Shown: positions 37,280 through 47,800 of the stretch, one piece after another | How the letters are laid out: each line of letters begins with the position of its first letter | Numbering within the stretch: the first letter of the stretch is position 1 | From: Tyto alba | Lineage: Eukaryota > Chordata > Aves > Strigiformes > Tytonidae | DNA: 64,000 nt | Reading direction: 5' to 3' | Assembly (NCBI RefSeq): GCF_018691265.1 | Contig: NW_024881321.1 | Location: forward strand, 17,828,698 to 17,892,697 | Notes under the pieces: generated by a model | Seen by the model: the letters and a program-made list of their open reading frames with translations, nothing else | Database searches by the model: none | What the model was told of the DNA's origin: nothing | Translations under genes and position numbers: made by a program

Positions 37280-37600
37280 CTGGATGTGAGGAGTGAGGTA
37301 CGGATGCCGGGCCCCGGCCGGGGCTGATAAGCCCTGCAGGCCACGTGGCGGTTTTGGCTCCGCGATGCCCATGCAGGCGCTGCCTTATTGGTACAGTCGG
37401 GTCCGTCAGCTCAAGCTCCGTGGGAAAATAACACTCTTGTTTCCTAACTTGTGGAGCCCTGCCGGAGCCTCGGCACCTTCGCGTGGAGCAGGGCTCGGCC
37501 GCGGGCGCGCGGCGCTAGCGGCTGCCAGGAAATCCCTCTTCAGCGCCTGCGGTCCGGGCCGGCCGGGCGCATCAGCTCGCGGAAATGGTGCGTGTAGGAG
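37280..37600. promoter_or_regulatory. Orphan CpG island between UCHL3 and LMO7
   Basis: An abrupt GC-rich block in AT-rich flanks with dense CpGs, for example GGGCCCCGGCCGGGG, GGCCGCGGGCGCGCGGCGC and GGGCCGGCCGGGCGC. No TATA box or recognisable coding exon is seen; the 113-residue ORF across it is low-complexity GC-frame reading. It could be an alternative LMO7 promoter, a noncoding-RNA promoter, or an enhancer island. Confidence 0.7.
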
Positions 37601-39549
37601 TGAAGAGGTGATGCGTGCCCAGCGCTTACATTAATTCTAGCTGGGTAAAGCTGGCGTGCTATTAAGCACTCAGGATTGTTCAAGCTCTTTTAAGTATATT
37701 GGTGTAAGTTTTTGCACGTCATTGCAGCCATTTTGTAATAAGCCAATCTTACAGTTGAGAAACTGTAAGAATTTAATAACCAGTACAATGCCCTTTCAAT
37801 TATGGCTGCATGATTCAGCTAAGGAAAGATGGAGAAAGAAGTGTTTTCTGTCATTGAAATGTAATTTTAGAAAATAAACACACTTTACAGCCCACATTTA
37901 GAAAATAAATACAGTCTTTCCATAAGGGAAGAAGCCTGCCTTGGTAGAAAATATTATTGTATCAAATATTTGTAGAACTCTCTATGAAAAGAAAATGACG
38001 TAAACTGTTGCTTGACTTATCCCTAGGAGCACACACATTGAAAACGTTTATTTTTGCCAAATAGAACAGTATTATGTTTGCTCCTTTTGACACCAGCAAT
38101 TAGCAGTCATATCTGGTATATGTCATCTTTTTCTGATCTAGGAATCTAGTGACTCTACCTTGTTAGTACAAGGGAATATTAAACTATTTTGGTTGCTCGG
38201 GCTTACATAGATAAATCATCTGTGACAGTTGATTTAAAATTCACTTTGAGGAAGAAATGTGCATGTTGGAACTTTTTTTACTTAGTGAATAACTTTGACT
38301 TAAAAGCTGATGTGGTCCCTGCAGCTTATTAAAATGAGGACTTAATAAAATTCCTTGATTACTCAGCTTACTCCTATTATTTGATCTAAAACATTAAATA
38401 CATGATTCATAAGAAAAGCGATTTGATTTTCCATTAAGTGAAATAAAAAAACTGGAAATAAGTGAGAATGTGGAAACTTTTTTTAAGCATGACCTCTTTT
38501 GAAACTTGTTTCATAGAATTTTATTCTCAAACAAATGTAAACATTTATAGTATTTATAGTTACTTTCTCCTACCTAGGGCCAAGCATCATATTTTTATAC
38601 AACGGGAAAAAGCGGACCTTAAAAATCTGGGGAAGACAGCAGTAGTTCTCCACAAAAATGTTTAGCAGTGACAGCTAACACAAACTGATGTCAGCTAGCA
38701 GCAGCAGCGCATAGATGCTTTATTTAGACTTTTTTTTTTTTTTAGCCCTTGCAGTCATGAATAGTGAGATGAGAGGGTTGTTTTCTAGTTGCTTAGGCTT
38801 CCCACTCGAGAAAAATGCAGATTCTTCATTTGTATTTGGACTTGTGGCTGATCTGGCTTGGAACAGGAAAAAGGAGTAGGGAAAGATTTCAAAATTAGAG
38901 TTTTCATTATTGTTTCATTCATCACTGGCTCTATAGCATAGATGTCTCAAATCATACCACTGTGAGGAGCTAACTACATCATTTCTATGCATTTGTAACT
39001 TTATTAAATGTCACACAGCTCCTGTGGAACTTGTTTCGGCCAGAATCACTAGGTTTTCCTTTCTGCATGTACCACCAGTAACACTCAGTTCCACGTAGTG
39101 CAGAAACTCATGAGTAGTAGCTTCTTGGTGTGTTGACTTGATCTCCTAAAGCTTCTTTGCAATTCTACGAAGGTTGTTTACAGAGCAGAAGTAAGATGTG
39201 CTCTCATTTTAGAAGATAATTTGTGTGCAGTACAAATTTTAAGTTATCTTGTCTCTGTGGTCCTTAAAAAATTCCTTATGTTCTGCCATCGTCCATATAA
39301 GCCAAAGATGCATGCAGCAACTCCGCTTTGCTTACAGAGAAGATAGGGAAAGAAAAATGTTCTTAAAAGTTCAAGTAGGAAAAGATCATCTTCAGTACGC
39401 TGTTAAAATGAAATCAGGTACTTCTTAGAAAATCCCTAAATGCTCTGCATGAAGATTCCAGAAAAGGGCTCTTTTTCCCTGATGTATCATTAACTTTTCT
39501 GCTTGGCGCACGTGTCCCCTGCTGTACTGTGGAAGGAAGGGTTTTGTGG
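37601..39549. other. Intergenic region between the two CpG islands
   Basis: AT-rich sequence, with no supported gene, RNA or repeat apart from a T-run near 38730-38743. A good donor-like word (GGTAAAGC near 37644) lies just past the orphan island. Confidence 0.7.
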
Positions 39550-40292
39550 TGTTTCGTCAGCACCCCCTGCGCCCTCCTGGCTCCAGCTCGAGTGCCAAGG
39601 TGAGGGTGGAAGAAACTTGGCCGTGGCGCGAGCGCGATCCCAACGCACCCAGTGTTTTTGGTTACCGCAGGGGCCGGGGCCCAGCGCGGCCTCGAGCTGA
39701 GGGCAGCCTTACCGGGACAGGGCTCCGAGTCGGAGCCCGGGAGAGCGTGGGGTGGGAGAGGTCACAAAGGACCTGTTGCCGTGTAGGGGGGTCGGAAACA
39801 CGGCAGCGTAAAGTGCTGGGTGCTGGCGGCAAGGGGGACACGGGTCAGCAAAACCAGAATTTTGACAGACCGTGGGGAGGGCAGGAGGGATGCGTGGAGG
39901 CTGAGCTTGTGTGGCTCCAGCTCTGCCCCAGGTCGTTTTGGGTGGAAAAAAAAAAAAGAGTTCAGAACACAGCGTGGGACCTCTCGTGTCTTTCCCCAGC
40001 GGCGGGAAGGGCTTCCCGCCGTCATCCCCAAGCGGGACGACGCCGCGGAAGAGCGCGGGGCCCGTTTCCACGGGATCCCGGCGGCTGCAGGGGAAGCCCC
40101 CGCGGGTGGGGTGGGGTGGGTGGGTGCGGGAGTGTTCCCGGGGCCGGGGGAGGCGGCGGCAGGTGGCGGGGGCCGGGGCCGGAGGTGGCCCGGCCCTGAA
40201 AGGTGCGATTGTCCCCAGCTATTCCTGGTATGCGGCGGGGCGGCAGCCGCCGGGGGCCGGGGCTCCCGCGGGCGGGACGGAGCCGCCGCCGG

Positions 40293-40333
40293 AGGTGGGG
40301 GGGGACGGGACGGGACGGGACGTGGGGCGGGGG
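40293..40333 (+). other. G-quadruplex-prone (GGGAC)n tract
   Basis: An eight-or-more G run is followed by repeated ACGGG units and then GTGGGGCGGGGG. This gives more than four G3+ blocks with 1-3 nt loops. It lies roughly 200 nt upstream of the TATA-like element on the sense strand of LMO7. Confidence 0.7.
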
Positions 40334-40381
40334 TACAGCCCCTCCCGGGTGCCCCCGGGAGGAAGGGGGAGGTGTGTGTGT

Positions 40382-40398
40382 GGGGGGGGGGGGGGGGG
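40382..40398 (+). repeat. 17-nt poly-G run
   Basis: Homopolymer G-run in the LMO7 promoter island, preceded by a short TG repeat. Length is error-prone in sequencing. Confidence 0.9.
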
Positions 40399-40520
40399 TG
40401 GCGTCCTTACAGCGTTGCCTTACAGCCGGCGGCTCCTTCCCATTCTTGCGGTCGCTGAGCGGCAGCGAGCTCCCGGGAGGGGGGAGGAGGCGGAGGGGGA
40501 GGAGACGGCGCGGGGGAGCG

Positions 40521-40528
40521 TTAAAAGG
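40521..40528 (+). promoter_or_regulatory. LMO7: TATA-like element of LMO7
   Basis: TTAAAAGG sits in otherwise GC-rich DNA 164 nt upstream of the first ATG. A start site about 25-30 nt downstream (near 40550) would give a 5' UTR of about 140 nt. This is inferred from motif and position only. Confidence 0.5.
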
Positions 40529-40643
40529 CGGCAGCTGAATGACAGCGGCTGCTCCCCGCGCCCCCACCCCTCCGGAGAGCCGGCTGTTCGCCGCCCTATT
40601 ACCCCCCCACCCCCCCCCGACACACACTTCCCACCCGGTTCTT

Positions 40644-40664
40644 CCCCCCCCCCCCCCCCCCCCC
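40644..40664 (+). repeat. 21-nt poly-C run in the presumed 5' UTR
   Basis: Homopolymer C-run ending 27 nt before the LMO7 start codon. A 15-nt C-run (40854-40868) and a 20-nt T-run (40782-40801) follow the exon. Confidence 0.9.
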
Positions 40665-40691
40665 AACACACACCCCCTCGCTCCGCCGGCC

Positions 40692-40760
40692 ATGGAGGGG
40701 AGAGAGGACGCGGAGTGCGAGTGCCAGGCGGCGTTCGCCGAAGCTCGGCGATGGGTCGAG
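40692..40760 (+). CDS. LMO7: LMO7 first coding exon (start of the calponin-homology domain isoform)
   Basis: LMO7 is an F-actin- and junction-associated scaffold with CH, PDZ and LIM domains. The exon reads ATG in a fair Kozak setting (GGCCATGG), then 23 codons ending AFAEARRWVE, then the consensus donor GTGAGG in phase 0. The AF-EA-RW-E pattern is the first helix of the CH domain as in LIMCH1 (AFSEAQKWIE) and the related LMO7 isoform. Support also comes from position: UCHL3 lies directly upstream on the same strand, as in human chromosome 13. The next CH exon was not recognised before 64000. LIMCH1 itself is unlikely given the neighbour. The exon is only 69 nt, so identity rests on motif plus synteny. 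Confidence 0.82.
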
Positions 40761-41187
40761 GTGAGGCCGTCTCTCGGTCCCTTTTTTTTTTTTTTTTTTT
40801 TAGACACCCACCCTATCCCCACCCCGCGGGGAGGCCGGGCCGCCCGTCCCCTTCCCCCCCCCCCCCCCGCGACTCCGGGGTCTCGCTGCGCCCCCCACTC
40901 GGCCGGGGCGGGAGGGCGCTGGCGTGGGGCTGCCCCCGCTCCTGGGACGCGGCTCCCAAACTTTGTTTCTTTGTCAGCAAGCTGCGAGCTGCTGTTTTTA
41001 AGAAGGTATCGTGAAAGCTCGCGGAGATCTGCCTGTCTTTGCAGTATCGCCAACGCCCCCCTCCCCAAAAATCCAAATTAAAGGCTGGTATAGCTACCTT
41101 CCTGTCATTAAGGCTTCTAATTTCTTTCAAATTACTTCTCTAGCTCTTGCTCTGAGACAGTCCGAATTAAAGGCACTCTTCTTCTTC

Positions 41188-41211
41188 CTGTCCCGAAAGA
41201 GTTCGGGACAG
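41188..41211. other. Perfect 10-bp inverted repeat (hairpin)
   Basis: CTGTCCCGAA and TTCGGGACAG are exact reverse complements separated by AGAG. No T-run follows, and it is not a recognised RNA gene. Confidence 0.9.
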
Positions 41212-41792
41212 AGAGTAACCTGAAATTACAGTAATTTTCTCCTTTCCTATTTTAAGCATGAGTGCCTGACTGCACATAGCACTTGGTGTAAATATCTGTG
41301 TTTCTGCATCGTTACCCAAGATCACGCTGGTGCAGTGTATGCTAATGCAAGGGGAAGGAGGTTGCTCGGAGGTGTACCTGAGTGTGTACGTGTGTAGGGT
41401 AGCGTGCGGCTGGGCAAGCGTGGCTGATGGTGTGGAAGTTGTTTTCAGAAATGTTAGAAATACCGAATAGCCTCACTTAGTGTGCTTTTAAAGGGGGCTT
41501 TAGCATGCTGGTTTATATGTATTTTAACATATAAAGCTTTTTTTTTTTTTTTTCTGTGCACCCATTCACTTGAGAGGAAACTTCTGTTGTCAGAAACGCT
41601 GTCCCAGTAACTTTAAAAAGAGTAATTATCCAAAGAAGAGTGTTCGTTACTTTTTACCCCCCATCTTTGTAAGCCTGTCAAGACCTGAGTCCAGGCTTCT
41701 TTGTTTCCTCTGTAAAACGATGACATCTAGTGCTTAAAATCTATTGAGAATTTTGAACTAAGAGCACAGTAGGCAAGGGTATCACAAATGAC

Positions 41793-41920
41793 TCCCACAA
41801 GTGTCAGTTTTGTAAGTGCCGTCCGTGAATGTAGGTAATTAAAGCAGTCCTGGCTTCCCCAAGTGTCAGTTTTGTAAGAGCTAGCTGTGAGTTTAGGTAA
41901 TTAAAGCATTCCTCTCTCAC
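41793..41920 (+). repeat. Diverged 62-bp tandem duplication
   Basis: AAGTGTCAGTTTTGTAAG occurs at 41799 and again at 41861. Both copies continue through a GTGA(A/G)T(G/T)TAGGTAATTAA region into AAAGCA(G/T)TCCT. Two units of period 62 are visible, with scattered substitutions. Confidence 0.9.
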
Positions 41921-44860
41921 GTATACATTTCTTGTATTGCTTTCTTTAAATTGGCAAAGCTTTAAATAGTTTCATTAAGGTGATGTAATGTCGTCTTTGA
42001 AAACCCTCGGTTTAAGGGTTTGGGGATTTGTTTTAATTATTATTAGTTTTCATTTGATACTGGCTGCTTGTACCATTCCTACAAAAGGTTCCCTCTTTGC
42101 CTGCCAGTAGCACATGGGAGCACTAGCAAAGCCATGGAAGTGTAAAGCTTGCACTGTTTGTGTAGTGGAAAACCAGTATGTTCTGCTTGCCTCCCTTCCC
42201 CATCTAATTTGTGTGGCTATACTTTGTTTCTGTTACATGAAAGCTGTTCTCATTTAAAGTAACTTTTAAACTTACCCCTTGGAGAAACGTTTTATTGTAA
42301 ATGGGTTAACTTAGAAACATGGTGCTTCTACTCTTGAAATCCAGATGGCTTAAAAAGCCAAAACCAACCACTGCTGTTGTTGTATGAGAAAAGATTTTTT
42401 TGGAGTAATGAGACGTGTCCCAAGGATTTGCGGGTCTTGGGGAAACGTAGTGGTGTGTACATGATTGAGAGTGAATATTTGGTGAGTCCTAATGATTAAG
42501 CAATTAGTTTTGAAGATGAGGCAGATTTCCAAATATTTATGAACTTGAATTTCTTATGTTTTCGTAAGGTTTTGTAAGCCAGCTTCCCCCCTAACATTAG
42601 AGGAAGATGAAAGTATACAAACACCAGCTACTATATATTTAAAAGAACAAGTAAAAATCTCTTTGTAAACTGTTACTATTTCCCCTTGCTGGTGAAATCT
42701 GTGTTAACATATTTCTGTATTTCAATACAGAGCTTTTTAGGCTCTGAAATTTTTTTTAAAAAAAAAAAAAAAAAAACAACCTCAGAAGACCTGAGCTCAA
42801 ACATTGAAGCTGAAGGCTTTCTGTAAGAGGAAATGAGCAGCTGTATTTGTCAGATCTCGGGGGGTGGAAAAAACCACCCCAAAACATGAAAATTTTTCAC
42901 CCTATCTGTTCTTGAAGCTTTTGGTGAGAGAAAATTGTGTCCTGGTCAGGTCCTACTTCTGCCTATTCCCAGCTAGAGAATCTACGTTGTACGGCAGCTG
43001 GTGGGAGCTCAAACATTTGATCCTAGTTCTTACACTACACAAAAAAAACCCAACCCCAAAACCCCAACCAGTTGATTAAGAGTAATAACAACAAAAAAAA
43101 TGCATCTGATATCTGTTGTTAGTTAATGAAAGACTTTGTTCTTTAATTCAGATGCATGTTGAGGCGTAGTTTGTGATAATGCAGACAAGGCAGATCTTTA
43201 GTCTTTACCGTACACAGAGCTCTTCAGGTGTAGTCCCCAACCTCTTGTGTCTTGTGTGTGGTGGTGAACTGGGAGGGAAGATAATGTTGCTTGTCTCGGT
43301 ATCGGTTACCCTAGCTGGAGACAGTTAGTCACTCTCAGAGAGTTAGCTGTCAAGGACACCTACTTCTTTCGGGGAGAGAGTAGTGGTTTTCTGTGCAAAA
43401 CTCAAGCTCTTCTCAGTTGTCACTGATCCAGAACCCAATGCTGGTTAGTGGTGGTGGCTTCTTGCATCTGGGATTTTTGGAGTCTCCTGAGCTTTGCCTG
43501 TAACAACTGGTGCTGCTCAAACTCACGTGCAGCTCAGCCTTTACTTGGCACCTCAGCTGGGCAGGTGGTGCGTGCTGAGACCAGAATAAAACACTGAAAC
43601 ACCACAACTTAGAAATAGTTTCTCCAAGGTAGAGGTGTGTTTGCCAAAGCTAGAAATAGCTGGGTTAAAATTGTTTTACAGCATTCTGTTCCATATTATA
43701 ACTTAAGCAAGCCAAAAGCTGTTCCTCCAAACCAAAGCATTCTTCCCCCAGCTATTAAATATCCCAGACTGCCGAGTCTGTTTTCCTGCCTCAAGATGTG
43801 GGAGGGCAGTCTGCCTCTTCCTCTCCACAGTCCACCACAAAGTTCTTCCTTGTGAACAAAGAGATGTGGTCCCTCTCCCCCAAAACACTCTTCACCATTT
43901 TAGGAGCGATGTCCCTCTATGAGGAAAGAAGAGAGTGCCGTTTTCTTGTAAAAGGTCTCAGCTTTTGATTCATGTTCCGTGTCTTAAGTGAACCCTAATC
44001 TTCAGGTAAATGTCTGTGGTTTGAAATTGTTTGCTAAAGCAACTTGAAACCTGACCCATGAAGTCTGTAAATCTTTGGAGTGCCCTGAGGCAAATAACGC
44101 TTGAATTCCACCCCCCCACACACCCCCCAGTAGTTGAATGTACAGATCCCGTCTGAGTGAGGGTGGGCAGTGGACGTGTGCCTGAATGAATTGTTGGAGT
44201 GAAGCAGCAGAACTGTAGGAAAGCACGTGGAGCAACCTTGACAAATCCACTGAAGGGAAAAATAGGTGTTTGGCCAAGTGACTCCCAATATTGCAAGCTA
44301 TTACAGGGCCTCTTAGGAGCTGAATTTCTTCCCCTAATAACCCATCTAAAGTTGTTAAAGTCAGATGTTCTGAGAGCTACGAATTTCATCTGATACTGTC
44401 ACTGAGAGCATCAGTCTCAGAGTCACAAGCGGGACCCTGTAGTGCTGGGACTGTCCCTGGTGCAGGGACACTGCAGCAGAACAGAAGTCCTTTCTAGTGC
44501 TAACACTGCCCAGTGTTGGTGGGGAGAGGTGTTTCACCGGTAGGATTTCTGTAGCAAGATAAGGTTTTTGTTGTTTTCAACAGACAGCGTTAGAGGAAGA
44601 GAGCCCAGCATGTCTGGACGGCAGCTAAAGATACCTCTGCTGCTCATATCTGCCCTGGCCATTATGTAGGTAGTGGAATGGCCTGATTGATCTGAATGCT
44701 GTTGTGTGTGCTGACAGCTTCATTTATTAGTACATTACAGTGTTCTTTTTGGAGTCCAAAACTATCTGCCTTTGTGATTTAAAAGTGTCTGTTACATGTT
44801 GGATGTTGGAAAATTATTTGGGGGCTTTGGTTTTCGCCTTTTTTGGGGAAAAAACAGATA

Positions 44861-44896
44861 TGTGTATACACACAGACGCACACACATACACACACC
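44861..44896 (+). repeat. TG/CA microsatellite, interrupted
   Basis: TGTGTATACACACAGACGCA then CACACATACACACACC: a short, imperfect dinucleotide repeat with partial palindromic symmetry. Confidence 0.85.
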
Positions 44897-47800
44897 CTGC
44901 CTGCTCAGAAGATTCAAAAAGCAGATTCGCAGAGTAGCTTGGTAGAAAGAGTCAGCCTGAGGATAAAACTTGAGAGGCAGGACTACTAACCGAAATCTTT
45001 TGGTTTGGACCAACAGTACAGCAATCAAATCCAGTGAATGGTCTCTGACATGTGGTCACCAAATGTTTCTATTTGTTGAAACTGTTCGAAGTCTGCATTT
45101 CTACTGTATATTTTTATGGCTTCTGCAAATGCACCAAGAGGTCTAGCAGCAATGTTTTCCCTGTATTTGCATAGAGATCTTACCTCTGTGGTTATTTTCT
45201 TCTGTTTTTCCCCCAAGCATGAATCTAATGCATACAGTCTGGTATGGCAGATGGGAGGAATAACTATAGAGGTAGAAGACTCATTTTACTGTTCATATCC
45301 TCTTCTTGTAGGTACATTTATTTTAGTTGAACTAATCATTATGAAAAGGTTTTTCTCAGTTCTGGGTAAGGTATTCTCAGACAGTGTGTAGAGAGCCAGT
45401 TGATGTCCTGGATGGTGTCAGAATGAAAAATGTGTGAATGAGAAGGGAAAATCTATATATTGTGTTGCCTAAACCATGTCTAATACTGGGTAATTCTGTC
45501 AAGTCATAAAACCTGGGTGGGCTGGTTTCTGGAGAACTTCTTACAGCACGGCTGCCAAAGTCCTGGCTCACATCTACATAAGGGATGTATTTAACCCTCC
45601 TTTAGGTGGATGCATCAGTATTTCATTATTGTGTGTAGATTCTTGGCAGTGAGCCCTTGCATGGAGTAAATCTAAGTGTATCCAATTAATATATAAATAT
45701 GAATTGATACATAAGTATACATGCTGTTAAGTAAATCCTGTGGGAATGTAGATCCTAGAAATAACGTTCTCCACTGGCTGCAGACTATGAAAGTGCTGTG
45801 GCAAAATGTCATATGGCAGGGCTAGCAGTAATGTTTTAGAGGGAAAGACTGACAGTAATATTGTTTTATCTGGCTGAACATTATTGTCTTCGTTATCTTG
45901 TTGTCCCTTTCCTTCCAGACCTCAGGGAAGATATCTGTGGTGTATGTGGTAATGTGTTTGAGAGAAAAATGGGACCGATTTTTTGCTTGAGAGTAAAATC
46001 TTTTTCCTGGTTTCTGCAAGGAGGGTTCATGTATTTTCAAGCTAAGTCTATATTTGGATTTCTCAGAGATGCTCGAAATCTGTCTTCACACAATTCTGTG
46101 CGATGGGCATGCATAGTTTTGGTCTGAGTTCACAGTGTAGTTTCCTTTGTCGACGGTTCCTCTTTGTAGTCTCTTGGTAGTTTTGAGGGTTGTTTTAAAA
46201 TTTTGCATAAAAGCAGCATCTGCAGGCACTTTAAGAGGAAGAATTAACTTCTTGACTATAGAAATGGGTATGTCTTCTATACTGGGGAAATGCACTGCAG
46301 CTTAAGGGGATCTACAGACAATTCTGACCAGACCTTCCTTTTCTGTTCTGTATCTTGTGGTTACCAACTACAGTCAGTCATGGAGTTACTTTTGTTCTTT
46401 TCCTCCTATGTTTTTGTTTGTTTGTTTTTTGAACTGTGCCCTGGCCCATTCTGCAATGTTGTGAGGTCATACATTTTTTTCCACCCATAGTTTGGGGAGG
46501 AGGTGAGATGATGATTTCCATGTTTAGCATGCTTCCCACCCCCCATTACTGTGGACTACTATGGACTCCCTTTTAGCACCTTTTCTTTGTCCAACATGGT
46601 TTTTTGGTCCAAATTTTTAAGTTTGTAATGAGTACTTGGGTGTATTACATTAGATGGTGACCTTGCTGAGCTTTGGAAAACGCTTGGATTTTATTGTGTT
46701 GTAAGAACCAGATACATTCCAGCTGTTTCTTGTACCTACCACTCCTCCTTTTTAATGTTCCTTTATCCACTCCTGGCAGAGTTGTTTTCGTTTTGTTTTG
46801 CCTTTTTTTTTTTAAAAAAAAAAAAAACAAACCCAAACCCACAGCACAACCTTTTCTGCTTAATGAGACTAACATAACTCTTAACTATCATTTTTTAAAT
46901 GGGCTTTACATCTTCAGCAATTTAATGAAAAACAGCACATACTTTCAGACCCAATGCTTCTGCTGGTCTAAGGTGTGCTTGACACACCTAACTTATTATC
47001 CAAATTAGCTTAGGAGGAGTGTTTTGTTTTGCTGTTTTTCACATATCTGAATACAGTCAATCCAAGAGAAAAATCTAACTTTAAAGGAATGTAGTGATTA
47101 AACTACTTTAAAATAGGTTCTTTGATTCCTCAAGCTGTGAGCTTCTGTAAGCAGTTGTAAATTTAGCATTTATGAATAGTGCTAAATTTTTATTTTTCCA
47201 ATGAAAAGAAAGCTGTATGGATCTGACTCACAGTGTGCTAGCTTCCAGTTGGATATTTAGCTGCAAAACTTTCATTTGTGTTACACTGAATAGAGAATCT
47301 TAATTTCAACAGTGTTTTGCATTTGTGGTACAAAACATCTGGGATTATATTAGAAAGGCATGAGGATTATAAGACTTGCTTCATTTTTTTTGCTAGTGCT
47401 GGGTGTGTTGGCACATTTTTTTTGCACCAGCTCATGTGGAAGTCCTAACTTTTTTTTCTGGATGTGATCCAGCTTTCAGTCATTACTATTAGAAAAGAAA
47501 CACGATACACTAATTTGGGGAAATAGTTATTACTGCGTTTGCCAAAAAAAGTCAAAATCATTGTCATGTAACATAGCTTTAAAGGAATATCTGGGTTCGG
47601 ATCAATTTGACAAGCAGAGACATTGAAAACTGTTGGTTGGGCCAAGCTGCCCTCCTAGGGTAGGTCCCACGACGATGTGGTTTTGTGTTAGTGCCAGGAG
47701 ATTGTCACAGCAAGGTGTCATTAAAACTCCGGTGCTTGGCATGTTCTTCTCCTGCCTTGTTTTGTGGTGGCAGTGGCGTTTGTCTGACTCTCCAGTCATT

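Larger units (their letters stand above)
39550..41000 (+). promoter_or_regulatory. LMO7: CpG island promoter of LMO7
   Basis: About 1.45 kb of GC-rich, CpG-dense sequence surrounds the first LMO7 coding exon. It contains GC-box-like words (GGGCGGG, GGGGCGGGG), several G and C homopolymer runs, and a TATA-like TTAAAAGG at 40521-40528. Overlapping long ORFs on both strands (for example 39911-41014 plus and 40022-41068 minus) arise because stop codons are rare in such GC content. They consist of G/P/R/A low-complexity residues and are not taken as genes. Confidence 0.85.

Noticed and set aside
37293..37634. 113-residue ORF in the orphan CpG island
   Set aside because: GC-frame reading without recognisable similarity, and overlapped by other frames on the minus strand.
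39911..41014. 367-residue ORF on the plus strand across the CpG island
   Set aside because: It is composed of G/P/R/A low-complexity residues, overlaps equally long frames on both strands, and crosses the true LMO7 exon and donor in a different frame. Long open frames are expected where stop codons are depleted by GC content.
40022..41068. 348-residue ORF on the minus strand in the same island
   Set aside because: Same compositional artefact; it includes homopolymer-encoded K and G runs and no domain.
43029..43070. Telomere-like CCCAACCCCAAAACCCC words
   Set aside because: Not the vertebrate TTAGGG/CCCTAA repeat and not regular; simple A/C-rich sequence.
44452..44470. 7-bp inverted repeat TGTCCCT-GGTGC-AGGGACA
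   Set aside because: Short enough to arise by chance in a window of this size, and with no other supporting signal.
44611..44667. Short signal-peptide-like ORF (MSGRQLKIPLLLISALAIM) after an AG acceptor-like word
   Set aside because: Only 19 codons before a stop, with no donor maintaining a frame and no link to LMO7; likely chance.
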